Source: RHKK01 sp964596245 (lineage in GTDB: Bacteria > Patescibacteriota > Patescibacteriia > 2-12-FULL-60-25). From it: 34,881 bases of DNA. The notes below the pieces were generated by a model. The model was given only the letters and a program-made list of their open reading frames with translations, ran no database searches and was not told the origin of the DNA. Of this stretch, positions 23,719 through 31,315 are shown piece by piece. Position 1 is the first letter of the stretch, and every line of letters begins with the position of its first letter. Made by a program: the position numbers and the translations under genes. The stretch spans positions 1-34,881 of the forward strand of contig CAZQSK010000010.1 of the NCBI GenBank assembly GCA_964596245.1. The letters are read 5' to 3'.

Positions 23719-26373
23719 TTATAGGCGTTTTTTCAACGCATCACGCTTAGACTTAGCTTCTTCCAACTTATCCTTCATCCCCTGCACCACTTTCTCCGGG
23801 GCTTTGGACATGAACTCTTTGTTCTCCATCTTTGCTTCGGTGGATGTGATGTACTTTTCCAGCTCTTCCAATTCTTTGACGATCTTGGCGCGTTCTTTTT
23901 CAAGATCCACGGCACCGGCCACATTCAATCCAATCGTCGCTTTGCCCGACTGAGTCACGGCCCAACCTTCAGATACCGCACCCGTGGAACATGAGCCGTT
24001 GATGAGACGCGCGATCCACTCGTTGTTTGCTTTGGCGAGTGCATCGAGTTTCTTGTCTCCAGCAACCACAAACTCAACTTTCTTTGCCGGTTCAACACCC
24101 TGTTCCTGACGCAAACGACGCATGTCAGTGATGAGAATGCGTAAAGCTTCAAAGTCTTGTGCCCTTCGACTCAGCTCCGCTTCGCTCAGGGAATTATCGC
24201 CTGAGCTTGTCGAAGGCCAAGGGGCAACAATCAGCTTCCCTTTGAACCCTGCGAGACTCCAAATATGTTCGGTTACAAATGGCATGAACGGATGCCACAT
24301 CTTCAACACGCTTTCGAGAATGGTAAGCAAGATCTCTGACTTTCCTTTTTCTACCTTGGCGATTTCCAAATACCAGTCGGCCAAATCTCCCCAAGTGAAA
24401 TCACGCAGTTCTTCTCCAGCCGGAGAGAATTGGAAGGTTTCCAATTTCTTTGTGACGGAAGATGAGACTTCGGCGAGTCGACTAAGAATCCATTCGTCAG
24501 CGAGTGTGCGTTCTTTCTTTTCTTTCTGCGCTTCGTCTTCTGTCTGCGTCAAAATAAAACGCGAAATATTCCAAAGCTTGTTCACGAAATTGCGTCCACC
24601 TTCGAGCTTCTCGGTTGAGAAACGCGAGTCATTACCCGGCGCAATGCCCAACAACAAACCAATACGCAACGCATCACAACCGTATTGGCCAATCACCTCG
24701 ATCGGGTCGATGCCGTTACCGGCTGACTTGGAAAACTTCTTGCCATGTTCATCACGCAAGATGCCGTGGATGTACGCGTCTTTAAACGGAATCTCCTCAA
24801 GCGCATACGTGCTCATGAGAATCATGCGCATCATCCAGAGATACAAAATCTCATTTCCCATTTGCATCCAGCTCGTCGGATGATAGGTCTTAAGATCCTT
24901 TGTCTCCTCTGGCCAGCCAAGCGTTGAGAAAGACCAAGAACCGGATGAGAACCAGGTATCAAGCGTGTCAGAGTCCTGTTCCCAACCCGAGCCCTTGGGC
25001 GCTTCGGTGCCGACATGCATTTCCTCGCCCTTGTACCAGACAGGAATGCGATGACCCCACCACAACTGACGCGACAAACACCAGTCGCGCAGGCTTTCGA
25101 CACGATCAAGATAGCGCTTGGTTTCGCGCTCCGGCGTAATGATTACTTTTTGTGAGGCATCTCCATTCAAGCCAGTCGTAACAGCCTCGCGCATCAAATC
25201 GCGCAAACTCTTGCCGCGCTTCGGAATCACCTTATTCATGTCCAACCACCACTGCGTCATCGGAATCGCTTCAATCACATCGCCGTAGCGATCAGATGTG
25301 CCAACATTCTGCACAATCTCCTCTTCTTTCTCGAGCAAACCCTCCGCATTCAACCACGCCACAAATTTATCGCGCGCTTCCTCAACCGAAAGCCCGACAT
25401 ATTCGGGACCGGCTTCTTCCGTCATTTTTCCATCAGGACCGATAACCGGAATGATATTAATCGGATCGCCTTTGGCCTTTTGCTTTTCATACATCGCAAA
25501 GTCGATGGCACTGTGAGCCGGAGTTACGCCAAGCGCACCGGTACCAAAAGTCGGATCAACACCTTCGTCGGCAATGATGCGAATCTCCAAAGGCTGATTG
25601 GCTCCAACATCCACGCTAAATGTTTTGCCAATCAAAGCCTTGTAGCGCTTGTCAGTTGGATGAACGGCCACAGCCGTATCACCAAGCTTTGTTTCCGGAC
25701 GCGTAGTTGCGATCGTAATCGGAAAATCTTTTGAGTATTTAAACGTGTACAGCTTTGCAGGACGCTCTACCATCACAATTTCATCGTCCGAAGCCGTTGA
25801 CTGCCCTTTCACCGACCAATTCACCACGCGATAGCCGCGATAAATCAATCCGTCATTGTACATGCGGACAAACAATTCCTTCACCGCCGTGTTGCGCTCA
25901 TCATCAAACGTGTACGCGAGACGCGACCAATCGCAGCTCGTTCCCATCTTGCGCACCTGGCTCAAAATGGTTGCTTTTGATTCTTCGGCAAACTCGCGGA
26001 TCTTCTCCAACAGCTTTTCGCGGCCAAGCTCTTCGCGCGGATTCTTCATGCCTTGCGCCATCAACAATTTTTCTACCTTTGCTTGAGTAGCGATAGCCGC
26101 ATGGTCGGTACCCGGAACAAGCAACACACGCTTGCCACGCATGCGCTGAAAACGCGCCATCGTATCCATGAGCGCATTCTCCAACGCATGGCCCAAGTGC
26201 AAAACGCCCGTGACATTGGGCGGCGGCATCATGATGGCGTATGGCTCCCCCTTTTGATTGCGATCCGGCAATTTATCCGGGTTAAACAAGCCGGATTCCT
26301 CCCAATCGCGATAGATGTCATCCTCTACAGCCGTCGCTTCATACGCTTTCGGCAAGTCCTTGAAATCCGCCAT
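23719..26373 (-). CDS. valS: Valyl-tRNA synthetase with an in-frame repeat insertion
   Basis: Class I synthetase with editing domain, charging tRNA-Val. 884 residues: HIGH motif in PPPNVTGVLHLGHAL, editing domain in the 200-400 region, KMSKS as KKFSKSAGN, anticodon-binding domain, and a C-terminal coiled-coil arm (EKERAKIVKELEELEKYI). Residues about 719-737, reading PSTSSGDNSLSEAELSRR, are encoded by a palindromic DNA repeat (24162-24217) in the linker before the C-terminal part; this site is variable in the family, so function is probably kept. First gene of valS-tyrS-argS, with a promoter-like pair upstream. Confidence 0.97.
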   Translation of the reverse strand: MADFKDLPKAYEATAVEDDIYRDWEESGLFNPDKLPDRNQKGEPYAIMMPPPNVTGVLHLGHALENALMDTMARFQRMRGKRVLLVPGTDHAAIATQAKVEKLLMAQGMKNPREELGREKLLEKIREFAEESKATILSQVRKMGTSCDWSRLAYTFDDERNTAVKELFVRMYNDGLIYRGYRVVNWSVKGQSTASDDEIVMVERPAKLYTFKYSKDFPITIATTRPETKLGDTAVAVHPTDKRYKALIGKTFSVDVGANQPLEIRIIADEGVDPTFGTGALGVTPAHSAIDFAMYEKQKAKGDPINIIPVIGPDGKMTEEAGPEYVGLSVEEARDKFVAWLNAEGLLEKEEEIVQNVGTSDRYGDVIEAIPMTQWWLDMNKVIPKRGKSLRDLMREAVTTGLNGDASQKVIITPERETKRYLDRVESLRDWCLSRQLWWGHRIPVWYKGEEMHVGTEAPKGSGWEQDSDTLDTWFSSGSWSFSTLGWPEETKDLKTYHPTSWMQMGNEILYLWMMRMILMSTYALEEIPFKDAYIHGILRDEHGKKFSKSAGNGIDPIEVIGQYGCDALRIGLLLGIAPGNDSRFSTEKLEGGRNFVNKLWNISRFILTQTEDEAQKEKKERTLADEWILSRLAEVSSSVTKKLETFQFSPAGEELRDFTWGDLADWYLEIAKVEKGKSEILLTILESVLKMWHPFMPFVTEHIWSLAGFKGKLIVAPWPSTSSGDNSLSEAELSRRAQDFEALRILITDMRRLRQEQGVEPAKKVEFVVAGDKKLDALAKANNEWIARLINGSCSTGAVSEGWAVTQSGKATIGLNVAGAVDLEKERAKIVKELEELEKYITSTEAKMENKEFMSKAPEKVVQGMKDKLEEAKSKRDALKKRL
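24162..24217. repeat. Palindromic repeat inserted in frame in valS
   Basis: On the minus strand the element reads CCTTCGACAAGCTCAGG, a short centre, then CCCTGAGC, an 11-base interruption and GTCGAAGGG. CCTTCGAC pairs with GTCGAAGG and GCTCAGG pairs with CCTGAGC. This is the dispersed CCTTCGACAAGCTCAGG type of palindrome known from many bacterial genomes. It adds about 18 codons without a frameshift. Confidence 0.85.
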
Positions 26374-26383
26374 AGTTAGCCCA

Positions 26384-26412
26384 AGCTTAGCGGATTATCC
26401 GGCCCCTGTGTA
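26384..26412 (-). promoter_or_regulatory. Candidate near-leaderless promoter of valS (TACACA-17-TAAGCT)
   Basis: On the minus strand TACACA (26407-26412, four of six) is followed by 17 bases and TAAGCT (26384-26389), 10 nt before the valS ATG at 26373. GATAAT at 26394-26399 is an alternative -10 hexamer within the spacer but lacks a -35. Confidence 0.5.
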
Positions 26413-26487
26413 GGCGTCGCTTTTTGTCAGAAATAGCCAACAAAAACATCTCTAAAACTAGCCAAAAAAATGATTTTGTTTTAAAAA

Positions 26488-26503
26488 TGTCAACGGGTTG
26501 ACA
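26488..26503. promoter_or_regulatory. 16-bp palindrome TGTCAACGGGTTGACA, possible operator
   Basis: Perfect 7-bp arms, TGTCAAC and GTTGACA, around two G bases. It lies 12 bp upstream of the -35 hexamer proposed for the plus-strand gene. The size fits a site for a dimeric regulator. Alternatively its TTGACA could itself be a -35 hexamer, with TACGGT 17 bases further on. Confidence 0.4.
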
Positions 26504-26515
26504 AAATCCGATAAT

Positions 26516-26544
26516 TTGTCTACGGTAAGCCGTTCCCTTAAGCT
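26516..26544 (+). promoter_or_regulatory. Candidate near-leaderless promoter of the DHH-family gene (TTGTCT-17-TAAGCT)
   Basis: TTGTCT (26516-26521, four of six) is followed by 17 bases and TAAGCT (26539-26544), which ends 8 nt before the ATG at 26553. It is on the opposite strand from the other cases, so the match is not the result of a local duplication. Confidence 0.5.
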
Positions 26545-26552
26545 CTATCTTC

Positions 26553-27719
26553 ATGGCACTTACGCCAAATCAGCAGGCCGTTGAACTCATCGGCCGCGCC
26601 AAAAACATCCTGATCACCACGCGTGAACAGGCCGACACCGATGCCATTGCCTCGGTGCTGTCTTTGGCTTTGGTATTGAAGAAGCTTGGTAAGACTTTTG
26701 ATGCCGTGATCCCGGGCGTTGAGAAAAGCGCTATTCCGACATTCTTGCCGCAGGGTGTTGAGATCCAGTCGAAGGTCGGTGGCATGCGCCCGTTCCGCAT
26801 TTCATTGGATGTGAAGGATGTTCCCCTGTCTGAATTGATGTATGACGTGCGCGACGGTAAGTTGGAAATCACTTTGATTCCAAAATCCGGCGAATGGAAA
26901 GAAAAAGACTTGGCTCTCATTCCGGGTGATGAACGTTATGATTTGATCATCGCTTGTGGCGCTCCTGACATGGCTGCACTCGGCTCATTGTTCCGCGATC
27001 AGGCTTCATTCGTGTATCGCACGACCATCATCAACATTGATAACCAGGCCACCAACGAATATTGGGGTCAGGTAAACTTGGTTGATTTGAATGCCGTCTC
27101 AACCACCGAAGTCATTCATGGATTCTTGCAGGCCTGGAACAAGCAACATATCGATGTTGAGGTCGCGACCGCTGTTTTGGCCGGCATGATCAGCCGCACG
27201 CGCAGCTTCCGCACATCGAATGTCACGCCGAAGACGCTCACCGCCGCTTCCGAATTGGTGGAGATGGGTGCTCGCCGCGCAGAGATTGTTCAGGGATTGT
27301 GGCGCACGCAGTCGGTTTCGACGTTGAAGTTGTGGGGCCGCGCACTCTCACGCTTGGAACATGACAAGGAACGCGGACTTGTTTGGACTAGTCTTTCGGA
27401 TCAGGACTTTATCGAGGCCGGCGCTCCGCGCGATGCATTGCCGGGTGTTGTCGAAGAGCTCTTGAACTATGCCCCGGAAGCCAAAGCCATCTGTCTTCTC
27501 ACACATGGACGCAATGGCACGGAATGCAGCTTGCACGTGCAGTCTCCCCTTTCAGCCGCAGAACTTGCACGCCCGTTCGGCGGAACCGGTGATCGCCAGC
27601 GCGCGAACTTCGTCCATCAGGGACACGCTGATCCGGTTGAAGCCACCAAGCACGTGATTGAAAAGCTTCAGGAATTGCTCGGCGGATCAAAACTCGAACT
27701 CGCTCCGGCTACGAATTAA
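26553..27719 (+). CDS. DHH-family protein with degenerate catalytic motifs (predicted pseudoenzyme)
   Basis: Resembles NrnA/RecJ-like DHH phosphoesterases. 388 residues; the order of segments is kept, but the key residues are changed. The first motif, normally HxxPDxDAxGS, reads TREQADTDAIAS (about 23-34). The DHH triad reads DNQ (163-165) in NIDNQATNEYWGQVNLVDLNA. The C-terminal DHHA1 motif, normally GGGGHxxA, reads GGTGDRQRA (343-351). Metal-binding and substrate-binding histidines are therefore lost, and phosphodiesterase activity is unlikely. The fold may serve nucleotide binding or a scaffold role. Only plus-strand gene in the window, with its own promoter-like pair, a palindrome upstream and a strong terminator. 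Confidence 0.8.
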   Translation: MALTPNQQAVELIGRAKNILITTREQADTDAIASVLSLALVLKKLGKTFDAVIPGVEKSAIPTFLPQGVEIQSKVGGMRPFRISLDVKDVPLSELMYDVRDGKLEITLIPKSGEWKEKDLALIPGDERYDLIIACGAPDMAALGSLFRDQASFVYRTTIINIDNQATNEYWGQVNLVDLNAVSTTEVIHGFLQAWNKQHIDVEVATAVLAGMISRTRSFRTSNVTPKTLTAASELVEMGARRAEIVQGLWRTQSVSTLKLWGRALSRLEHDKERGLVWTSLSDQDFIEAGAPRDALPGVVEELLNYAPEAKAICLLTHGRNGTECSLHVQSPLSAAELARPFGGTGDRQRANFVHQGHADPVEATKHVIEKLQELLGGSKLELAPATN

Positions 27720-27749
27720 AACATCCCGACAGAATCGGGATGTTTTTTT
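27719..27749. terminator. Bidirectional intrinsic terminator between convergent genes
   Basis: AACATCCCGA pairs perfectly with TCGGGATGTT around the 5-base loop CAGAA (27730-27734). T7 follows on the plus strand and A-rich sequence precedes, giving a T-tract on the minus strand too. It ends both the DHH-family gene and the lipoprotein operon. Confidence 0.92.
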
Positions 27750-27753
27750 GTTT

Positions 27754-28197
27754 TTATTCCTGGGTTAGGACGAATTCCGCGTCCGTTGATTTGAGCGTTA
27801 GCATTCGCTCCCCTGCTGTTACCTCGTATCCCGAGGGCAAACCGCTCAAGAATGCCGTCTCAATCACGCCCGGGTCGCCTTGGCAGAACATCTTGGTTGA
27901 AGCCACCATCGGTGCTTTCAACACGATTCCCGTGACTGCGTATTCACCGTTCATACTATTGCAGATGCGGCCATTCAGCTTGGTGCCATCAAAAGAGATG
28001 AGGAATGTGCTGTCTGCAACTTCTTTAATTGATTGCCCGGACAGTTTTGCGGACTTCATCTTCCAGTTCCCCATCACAGCTCCGGCCACGCCTTCGGGTT
28101 TCTTGGGCTCAACCCATTCGCTATCCGTCTTATCGGACCAGCAACCGGCACCGAGCAATGCAATGGCAGAAAGCGCGACAAGCAAACGCTTAGACAT
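27754..28197 (-). CDS. META-domain lipoprotein
   Basis: Probably a secreted lipoprotein with a META/HslJ-like domain. 147 residues: signal peptide MSKRLLVALSAIALLGAGC with a lipobox LGAGC and the lipidated cysteine at residue 19. The mature part has the family features GNWKMKSAKLSG, FDGTKLNGRICNSMNGEYAV (two-cysteine region), and a C-terminal LTLKSTDAEFVL. The domain's biochemical role is not established; in relatives it is linked to stress or drug tolerance. Last gene of SPFH-mscL-META. Confidence 0.82.
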   Translation of the reverse strand: MSKRLLVALSAIALLGAGCWSDKTDSEWVEPKKPEGVAGAVMGNWKMKSAKLSGQSIKEVADSTFLISFDGTKLNGRICNSMNGEYAVTGIVLKAPMVASTKMFCQGDPGVIETAFLSGLPSGYEVTAGERMLTLKSTDAEFVLTQE

Positions 28198-28215
28198 AGA
28201 ACTGAAGATGAAGAA

Positions 28216-28620
28216 TTATCCGATGCGCCGCTTAAGAAGGTCGCGGATTTCGATCAAAACTTTCGCCTCATCCGTAATCTGCTTTTGTGTCATGGGCTTT
28301 TCTTCCTTGGGGCGGAAACGGTTAATGACTTTAACGGCGATAAAGATCACGATCGCAACAACGAGAAACTCGATACCCGCTTGGATAAAGTTTCCATACC
28401 CGATCGCGATCTCGGAAGAGTTTCCATCGGCGGCTTGAAGAATCCACTTCTGGCTCCTCAAATCAACGCCGCGCAACAACAAACCAATCGGCGGCGTGAT
28501 AATGTCGGCAACCAATGAAGCGATGATTTTTGCGAACGTCGCTCCAATGGTGACGGCGATCGCCAAATCCACCACATTCCCCCGCATGATGAACTTTTTA
28601 AACTCTTGGAAAATGCCCAT
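28216..28620 (-). CDS. mscL: Large-conductance mechanosensitive channel MscL
   Basis: Opens under membrane tension to release solutes in hypo-osmotic shock. 134 residues from the ATG at 28620 (MGIFQEFKKF). The family signature is clear: FIMRGNVVDLAIAVTIGATF, the first membrane helix, then LVADIITPPIGLLLRGVDL; the second helix is IEFLVVAIVIFIAVKVINRF, and a charged C-terminal helix ends the protein. An ATG two codons upstream is possible but gives a non-canonical N-terminus. It lies between the META lipoprotein and SPFH genes. Confidence 0.96.
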   Translation of the reverse strand: MGIFQEFKKFIMRGNVVDLAIAVTIGATFAKIIASLVADIITPPIGLLLRGVDLRSQKWILQAADGNSSEIAIGYGNFIQAGIEFLVVAIVIFIAVKVINRFRPKEEKPMTQKQITDEAKVLIEIRDLLKRRIG

Positions 28621-28633
28621 GATCATATTCTAC

Positions 28634-28661
28634 GTCATTCCCGCGAAGGCGGGAATCCATC
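28634..28661. repeat. Palindromic VIPAKAGIH-type repeat between mscL and the SPFH gene
   Basis: 28 bases identical to the reverse complement of 14414-14441. The stem ATTCCCGC/GCGGGAAT has a GAAG loop. It fills most of the intergenic space, so it could act as a processing site or mRNA-stabilising hairpin between the two genes. Confidence 0.9.
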
Positions 28662-28664
28662 AGC

Positions 28665-29456
28665 CTAGCGAATCAACCCGCGCACATCAACGAACGGAGT
28701 CGCGCCATCACCCATCACGCTCGGCATTTTGCCATCCCACTTTTCCAAAGCGCGAAGTTGAAGAATCTGAGGACTGGACTGAAGAGCGGCTGACTCGATG
28801 CGCAACGCCTCGGCCTTACCACGCGCTTCCGCTACCTGCTGCTCGGCTTCGAACTTAATCTGTTCAAGTTTGTTCTTGGCAGCGAGCGCGGACTGTTCGG
28901 CGGTTACTTTCAATTCAATGGCTTGGTCGAAAGCGGCCGAGAACTGGAAGTCCACAATGTTGAAATCGTCGATCAAGATACCGCGCGGCTGAAGCTTCTC
29001 GACAAGATGCGCCTTGATGGCGTCACGCACTTCTTCACGCTTGGTGATCAACTCTTCCGCCGTGTACTTGGCCGTGGTGGATTTCACGGATTCCTGCAAA
29101 GCCGGATCAATCAAACGGATGTTGTATTCGGTACCGATCTCTTGATAGATGTTCGCAACGCGCATCGGATCAATGTGGTAGTTCAACGCCACCTTGGAGT
29201 TAACCGTCTGCAAGTCTTTTGATGCAGCCGTTGAAATGACTTCTTCCTTTTGGATACGCACGTCCATCGAGACGATACGATCCATGATCGGTACACGCAC
29301 GTACAAACCTTCGCTCAAGACCTTGCCGGTCACGGCGCCCCAGCGGAGCAATATACCGCGCTCACCGGCGCTAATGGTGCCAAAAGGCCAAGCAATGAAG
29401 AGAATAACGATGGCTACGATAGCCGTAATCCCTGCGCCCCAAAGTGTTTTTTGCAT
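28665..29456 (-). CDS. SPFH/prohibitin-family membrane protein
   Basis: Prohibitin/HflC-like protein, usually an oligomeric ring on the membrane that modulates proteases or organises membrane regions. 263 residues: N-terminal membrane helix (about 6-26), then the SPFH domain beginning ISAGERGILLRWGAVTGKVL and including EGLYVRVPIMDRI and VNSKVALNYHIDP, then a long coiled coil (about 175-235, rich in A, E, K). It starts the SPFH-mscL-META unit. No Shine-Dalgarno; a promoter-like pair ends 9 nt before the ATG, within an unusual pyrimidine-rich tract. Confidence 0.93.
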   Translation of the reverse strand: MQKTLWGAGITAIVAIVILFIAWPFGTISAGERGILLRWGAVTGKVLSEGLYVRVPIMDRIVSMDVRIQKEEVISTAASKDLQTVNSKVALNYHIDPMRVANIYQEIGTEYNIRLIDPALQESVKSTTAKYTAEELITKREEVRDAIKAHLVEKLQPRGILIDDFNIVDFQFSAAFDQAIELKVTAEQSALAAKNKLEQIKFEAEQQVAEARGKAEALRIESAALQSSPQILQLRALEKWDGKMPSVMGDGATPFVDVRGLIR

Positions 29457-29465
29457 ATGGGAGGG

Positions 29466-29494
29466 AGGTTACGGAAGGAACGGAGGGAGGGCAA
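29466..29494 (-). promoter_or_regulatory. Candidate near-leaderless promoter of the SPFH gene (TTGCCC-17-TAACCT)
   Basis: On the minus strand TTGCCC (29489-29494) is followed by 17 bases and TAACCT (29466-29471), 9 nt before the ATG at 29456. TAACCT differs from the TAAGCT of other units by one base. The tract 29459-29495 is almost all purine on the plus strand, so chance matches are limited but composition-driven. Confidence 0.45.
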
Positions 29495-29510
29495 GGCTAC
29501 TTGTATGAGG

Positions 29511-31283
29511 TTAACGAACAAACGGGACTGCAAGCAGTCTGTCCATGAACTCTTTCAGCTCCTCATCAGCTAGCTTGCGACGCGATTTACCCTTTGTATT
29601 CCAAAACTTTTCAAAATCATTAACAACATTTTTATCTACAAAAAAGCTTCGAATGTCAGTCTCCTGCTTTCTGTTGGAGGATTTATAAAAATCCTCAGCG
29701 CATTTAAAGACACTGGATATCGCACGACCCAATGGAGCTAGGATTTTTTTATCTTTCTTCCTACAAGCTGTTACAAATTGGTTGGCTATCTTCTTGCTAT
29801 CAAGAGCTGGATTAAATAGACGCCAAATAAAGGCTAGTACACACCAATTAGCACGTGTCATCTCGGTCTTCGTTACATTGACTTTAATCTGTTCCATTAG
29901 CCAAAAACGAGAAAGGTAGTACTTTGCGTCCTCCTTATTGAATAGATCATCATAAAAATCATTCTCAAAGATGGCTTCGGTGCTTTTAACAGCATAGGGA
30001 CCAAACATGATGGCGGCCTCAATTTTACCCAAAAATTCTTTTGAGATCTTGGTAAATCCTGGGCCGAAAAGAATCTTTTCTTCAGCACCCGATCTTCGCT
30101 TGCGCTGATATAGGTACCCCTCTGCCCTCAATACTCTTTCCAGCAAGACCTGCTTCTGGTCATTTGAGACGAGGTCGGAAGTCTTGATTGCATTCTGTCT
30201 GTTGGTTGCGCTTACAATATGATTGATAAACGTGTTATATCGATCACTCTCCTCTATTGAGGACAGCGGAACAACAATAGCCCTAACCAAGACATTTGCG
30301 CGGGTACTGCCGCTAACGGCTAACGATCTCGTCGTTTGCTGACCGTTGATAATGCTCGGTTCATAAACGTGCAAACAGTCTTTCCCTTTCTCCGTTTTTA
30401 ATTCCGCACGGTTGCAAATCAACGTAATTCCATTGTTGTAGTACCAAAAGTTATCTGGATCTTTCTCTGCGGCCTCACGAATTGCATGGTTAATGCTCTT
30501 TGAATCTCCATGCCCCACATAGCCTCTGATGTTTCTTGAAAATAGCCTGTCACCATTTTTTCGATACAATTCGCCTACATCAGAAGCAAGCATCGAAAAT
30601 ATATGTGTTTCAATTTTAGTTCGTTTGTCGAATCTATATATCTTACCCTCTGATTTGGTCCCTTCAGAAGCTGCAATCTTTAAATCCAGTACTGGGATTC
30701 CAGGAGCTGCCCCTATTAAGAAATCCTTGAATTTGGTGATTACCCATTCGCCACCATATATGTGCAATCTCGTTCCGTCTCTTAGATCAAACGCCCTTCG
30801 TTGCGCATCTCGAACAATAGTTTCACTTACCTTTTTTGTAGTTATGTAGCATAGGGAAAAGGTGTAACCCCGTTTAACCTTCTCGATTATGTCCGGCAGT
30901 CGCGACTGAACGGACGGTTCAAGCTTATTGTAAAAGTCAGCAAGCGATTCGGCGGGTCGATCAGGCAAATCAGCCAGACCGACAAAGTCCATAATCCCGC
31001 TTCTGGATTCCGACCCCTTCAACAGCGGCTTGTGATATTTGCCCTGCACCAAATGAATCTTCTTGTATTCATCGTCGACAACGATTGCATCGATACTTTT
31101 ATCCCCCGAAGCCCCCGTAAGACATAGGTTCGCTTTCGAGTAATCCCTTGGATCGAGGATGTGCTCCCTAACAAACCAGAGAATGAATGCCTCTTCTGAT
31201 TTTAAATCATAATACTTCTCTGTTATAAAACCAATCTCTCTTCCCAACTCTTTCTGAATATCGCCAATCAATTCTTTTTTCAT
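29511..31283 (-). CDS. AIPR-family (abortive infection phage resistance) protein
   Basis: Member of the AIPR family of phage-defence-associated proteins; its molecular activity is not established. 590 residues. The N-terminal part resembles a restriction-type nuclease fold: TGASGDKSIDAIVVDD (about 55-70) followed by KIHLVQGKYH could supply a D...QxK-type site. The AIPR core is seen as FWYYNNGITLICNRAELK and YEPSIINGQQTTRSLAV, which are family hallmarks. GC is about 40% in a sampled stretch, lower than in housekeeping genes here. It lies 32 bases after vsr and is last in the methyltransferase-restriction-vsr operon, so it is probably expressed with them. Confidence 0.87.
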   Translation of the reverse strand: MKKELIGDIQKELGREIGFITEKYYDLKSEEAFILWFVREHILDPRDYSKANLCLTGASGDKSIDAIVVDDEYKKIHLVQGKYHKPLLKGSESRSGIMDFVGLADLPDRPAESLADFYNKLEPSVQSRLPDIIEKVKRGYTFSLCYITTKKVSETIVRDAQRRAFDLRDGTRLHIYGGEWVITKFKDFLIGAAPGIPVLDLKIAASEGTKSEGKIYRFDKRTKIETHIFSMLASDVGELYRKNGDRLFSRNIRGYVGHGDSKSINHAIREAAEKDPDNFWYYNNGITLICNRAELKTEKGKDCLHVYEPSIINGQQTTRSLAVSGSTRANVLVRAIVVPLSSIEESDRYNTFINHIVSATNRQNAIKTSDLVSNDQKQVLLERVLRAEGYLYQRKRRSGAEEKILFGPGFTKISKEFLGKIEAAIMFGPYAVKSTEAIFENDFYDDLFNKEDAKYYLSRFWLMEQIKVNVTKTEMTRANWCVLAFIWRLFNPALDSKKIANQFVTACRKKDKKILAPLGRAISSVFKCAEDFYKSSNRKQETDIRSFFVDKNVVNDFEKFWNTKGKSRRKLADEELKEFMDRLLAVPFVR

Positions 31284-31315
31284 AAAATAAGATATTCAGT
31301 AGAGTAGCACGCGTT

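Larger units (their letters stand above)
26374..26552. other. Divergent intergenic region between valS and the DHH-family gene
   Basis: The longest gap in the window (179 bp) and the only divergent one. It is AT-rich in the middle (26440-26490) with two similar tracts, TAGCCAACAAAAA and TAGCCAAAAAAA. It contains candidate promoters for both directions and a 16-bp palindrome, listed separately. No open reading frame or RNA structure was found in it. Confidence 0.8.

Noticed and set aside
29459..29495. Purine-rich tract as a Shine-Dalgarno or triplex element
   Set aside because: It is purine-rich only on the plus strand, whereas the neighbouring gene reads from the minus strand, so it cannot serve as its ribosome-binding site; a structural role cannot be supported.
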